The position numbers were made by a program, and so were the translations under genes. The notes under the pieces are model-generated. The model worked only from the letters and a program-made list of their open reading frames with translations. It was not told the origin of the DNA and ran no database searches. A stretch of 55,069 nt of DNA, from IMG/VR virus record IMGVR_UViG_3300024999_002465, positions 1 to 55,069 of that record, one strand, 5' to 3'. This document shows positions 54,260 through 55,069 of the stretch, one piece after another (the stretch's first letter is position 1; each line of letters begins with the position of its first letter). Source of the stretch: a virus.

Positions 54260-54644
54260 TACTTTTGCAAATGATAACCGGATATCCATTACTTTGCACC
54301 ATATATTCTTCTTTTAACTCTTTATTTGCTCTAACTCTTATGTATCCCAATCTCTCCAATTCACCACGCATTTTACGAAGTTGAATATTGGTAACTTCCC
54401 ATCTATATTCTTTAGACAAATATAATACAATTTCTTTTTCAGTTGTATAATTATTTTCACTTACTAACTTCTCAACAACTGAAACGATATTTTCAACTCT
54501 TTCATCGCTTTTCTTAGTTGTGGTTCTATCCTTAACCGATTCTATTATTTCTCCTGTTTCATAATCGATATCCTTAGAAGCAACCTTTTTATATTGAGGA
54601 TAAATATTTTGTGCAACTTCTAAGCCTTCAGTTCTATAAAACAT
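54246..54644 (-). CDS. DNA-binding-like protein with YPxII-ending domain
   Basis: 132 aa from ATG 54644; the open frame continues upstream to the stop at 54747 without a usual start codon. The C-terminal 65 residues (TTEKEIVLYLSKEYRWEVTNIQLRKMRGELERLGYIRVRANKELKEEYMVQSNGYPVIICK) look like a winged helix and match the end of the endonuclease at 23404 and of the protein at 54747. Confidence 0.6.
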   Translation of the reverse strand: MFYRTEGLEVAQNIYPQYKKVASKDIDYETGEIIESVKDRTTTKKSDERVENIVSVVEKLVSENNYTTEKEIVLYLSKEYRWEVTNIQLRKMRGELERLGYIRVRANKELKEEYMVQSNGYPVIICKSKRED

Positions 54645-54746
54645 CTCATATGAAGTTCCTTTAACCGTATATCCATTTTGTTTCCATTTAACTCCTTGGG
54701 ATTCAATATTATTAAGTTGATCAAATACCCATGAAGGAATAGAAGT

Positions 54747-55069
54747 TTATTTATTACAAATTATCAAGGGATATCCACTAGTAGATATATTGTATATTTT
54801 CTTTAATTCACTATTTGCTCTAATCATAGATAGTCCTAAATTTTCAAGTTCTTTGTTAACTAAAGTATTAAATTCTTTTTTATAATACCATTTTGCTGTT
54901 TCTTTCGCACAGTCATAAATAGTTGCAAACTTATTTATAATGTCATCTATAGTAAAGAATATTTCTCCAGAAAAAGATTTAAGGCAATCAACGAATATCC
55001 CAAATCTTTCATCTTGAGTATTTTTACCATGCCTTGGTTTAACCTCACCACATTCTATCAGTTTAAAAT
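54747..55069 (-). CDS. DNA-binding-like protein, partial
   Basis: Runs off the window end; about 106 residues seen. FTIDDIINKFATIYDCAKETAKWYYKKEFNTLVNKELENLGLSMIRANSELKKIYNISTSGYPLII: same domain as the neighbour. Only a TAA separates the two frames, so they may derive from one gene split by a stop codon. Confidence 0.65.
   Translation of the reverse strand, partial: FKLIECGEVKPRHGKNTQDERFGIFVDCLKSFSGEIFFTIDDIINKFATIYDCAKETAKWYYKKEFNTLVNKELENLGLSMIRANSELKKIYNISTSGYPLIICNK

Noticed and set aside
1-55069. CRISPR array or tRNA genes
   Set aside because: No regularly spaced repeats and no cloverleaf recognised.

Overview
The window is AT-rich, densely packed DNA from a low-GC Firmicute mobile element, most likely a temperate Clostridium-type phage-plasmid. 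Evidence for this: phage tail, lysis and antirepressor genes sit next to a complete plasmid maintenance unit (initiator, DnaA-box origin, antisense RNA, actin-type partition). The endolysin-like amidase ends in a clostridial cell-wall-binding repeat. Shine-Dalgarno sites are strong (AAGGAGG) and TTG starts are frequent. Capsid, portal and terminase genes are not in the window.

Layout. (1) 1-10.84 kb, + strand: nucleotide metabolism (class II ribonucleotide reductase C-terminus, Nudix protein, thymidylate synthase, DHFR, guanylate-kinase-like NMP kinase, nucleoside deoxyribosyltransferase-like protein), mixed with about 20 tiny genes and two homing endonucleases. (2) 10.86-13.73 kb, - strand: rep gene with DnaA_N-like C-terminus, antisense RNA, SD-sequestering leader hairpin, DnaA-box cluster, parR, parM and a repeated centromere. 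(3) 13.96-20.43 kb, + strand: small regulators, then a compact cassette resembling a type IV secretion or conjugation module (two small membrane proteins, a HerA/VirB4-like ATPase, a membrane-anchored M23 peptidase) followed by a DGQHR/DndB-like protein. (4) 20.48-28.5 kb, - strand: homing endonucleases, Xre regulator, RepL-like protein, BRO-N antirepressor, several structured non-coding stretches. (5) 29.1-46.2 kb, - strand: holin, XhlA-like protein, amidase, SGNH esterase, tail fibre/baseplate genes and the tape-measure gene, which is split by an ORF-less group I intron. A + strand moron-like gene with its own promoter and terminator sits upstream of the tape measure. (6) 46.2-50.3 kb, - strand: large homing endonuclease, KilAC-type antirepressor, second Xre regulator. 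(7) 50.5-55 kb: frameshifted P63C protein, secreted Ig-like protein, lipoprotein, tandem DNA-binding-like proteins.

How it fits together: the rep/par block would keep the element as a low-copy circular plasmid, with copy number set by an antisense RNA. The nucleotide genes supply dNTPs for lytic replication. The two Xre repressors and two antirepressors probably govern lysogeny. At least seven free-standing homing endonuclease genes from four families make it unusually rich in selfish DNA. The tape-measure intron is the clearest unannotated feature. Several small genes appear frameshifted by one base, which could be real decay, recoding or assembly error. All functional calls come from reading the sequence; no database search was run.
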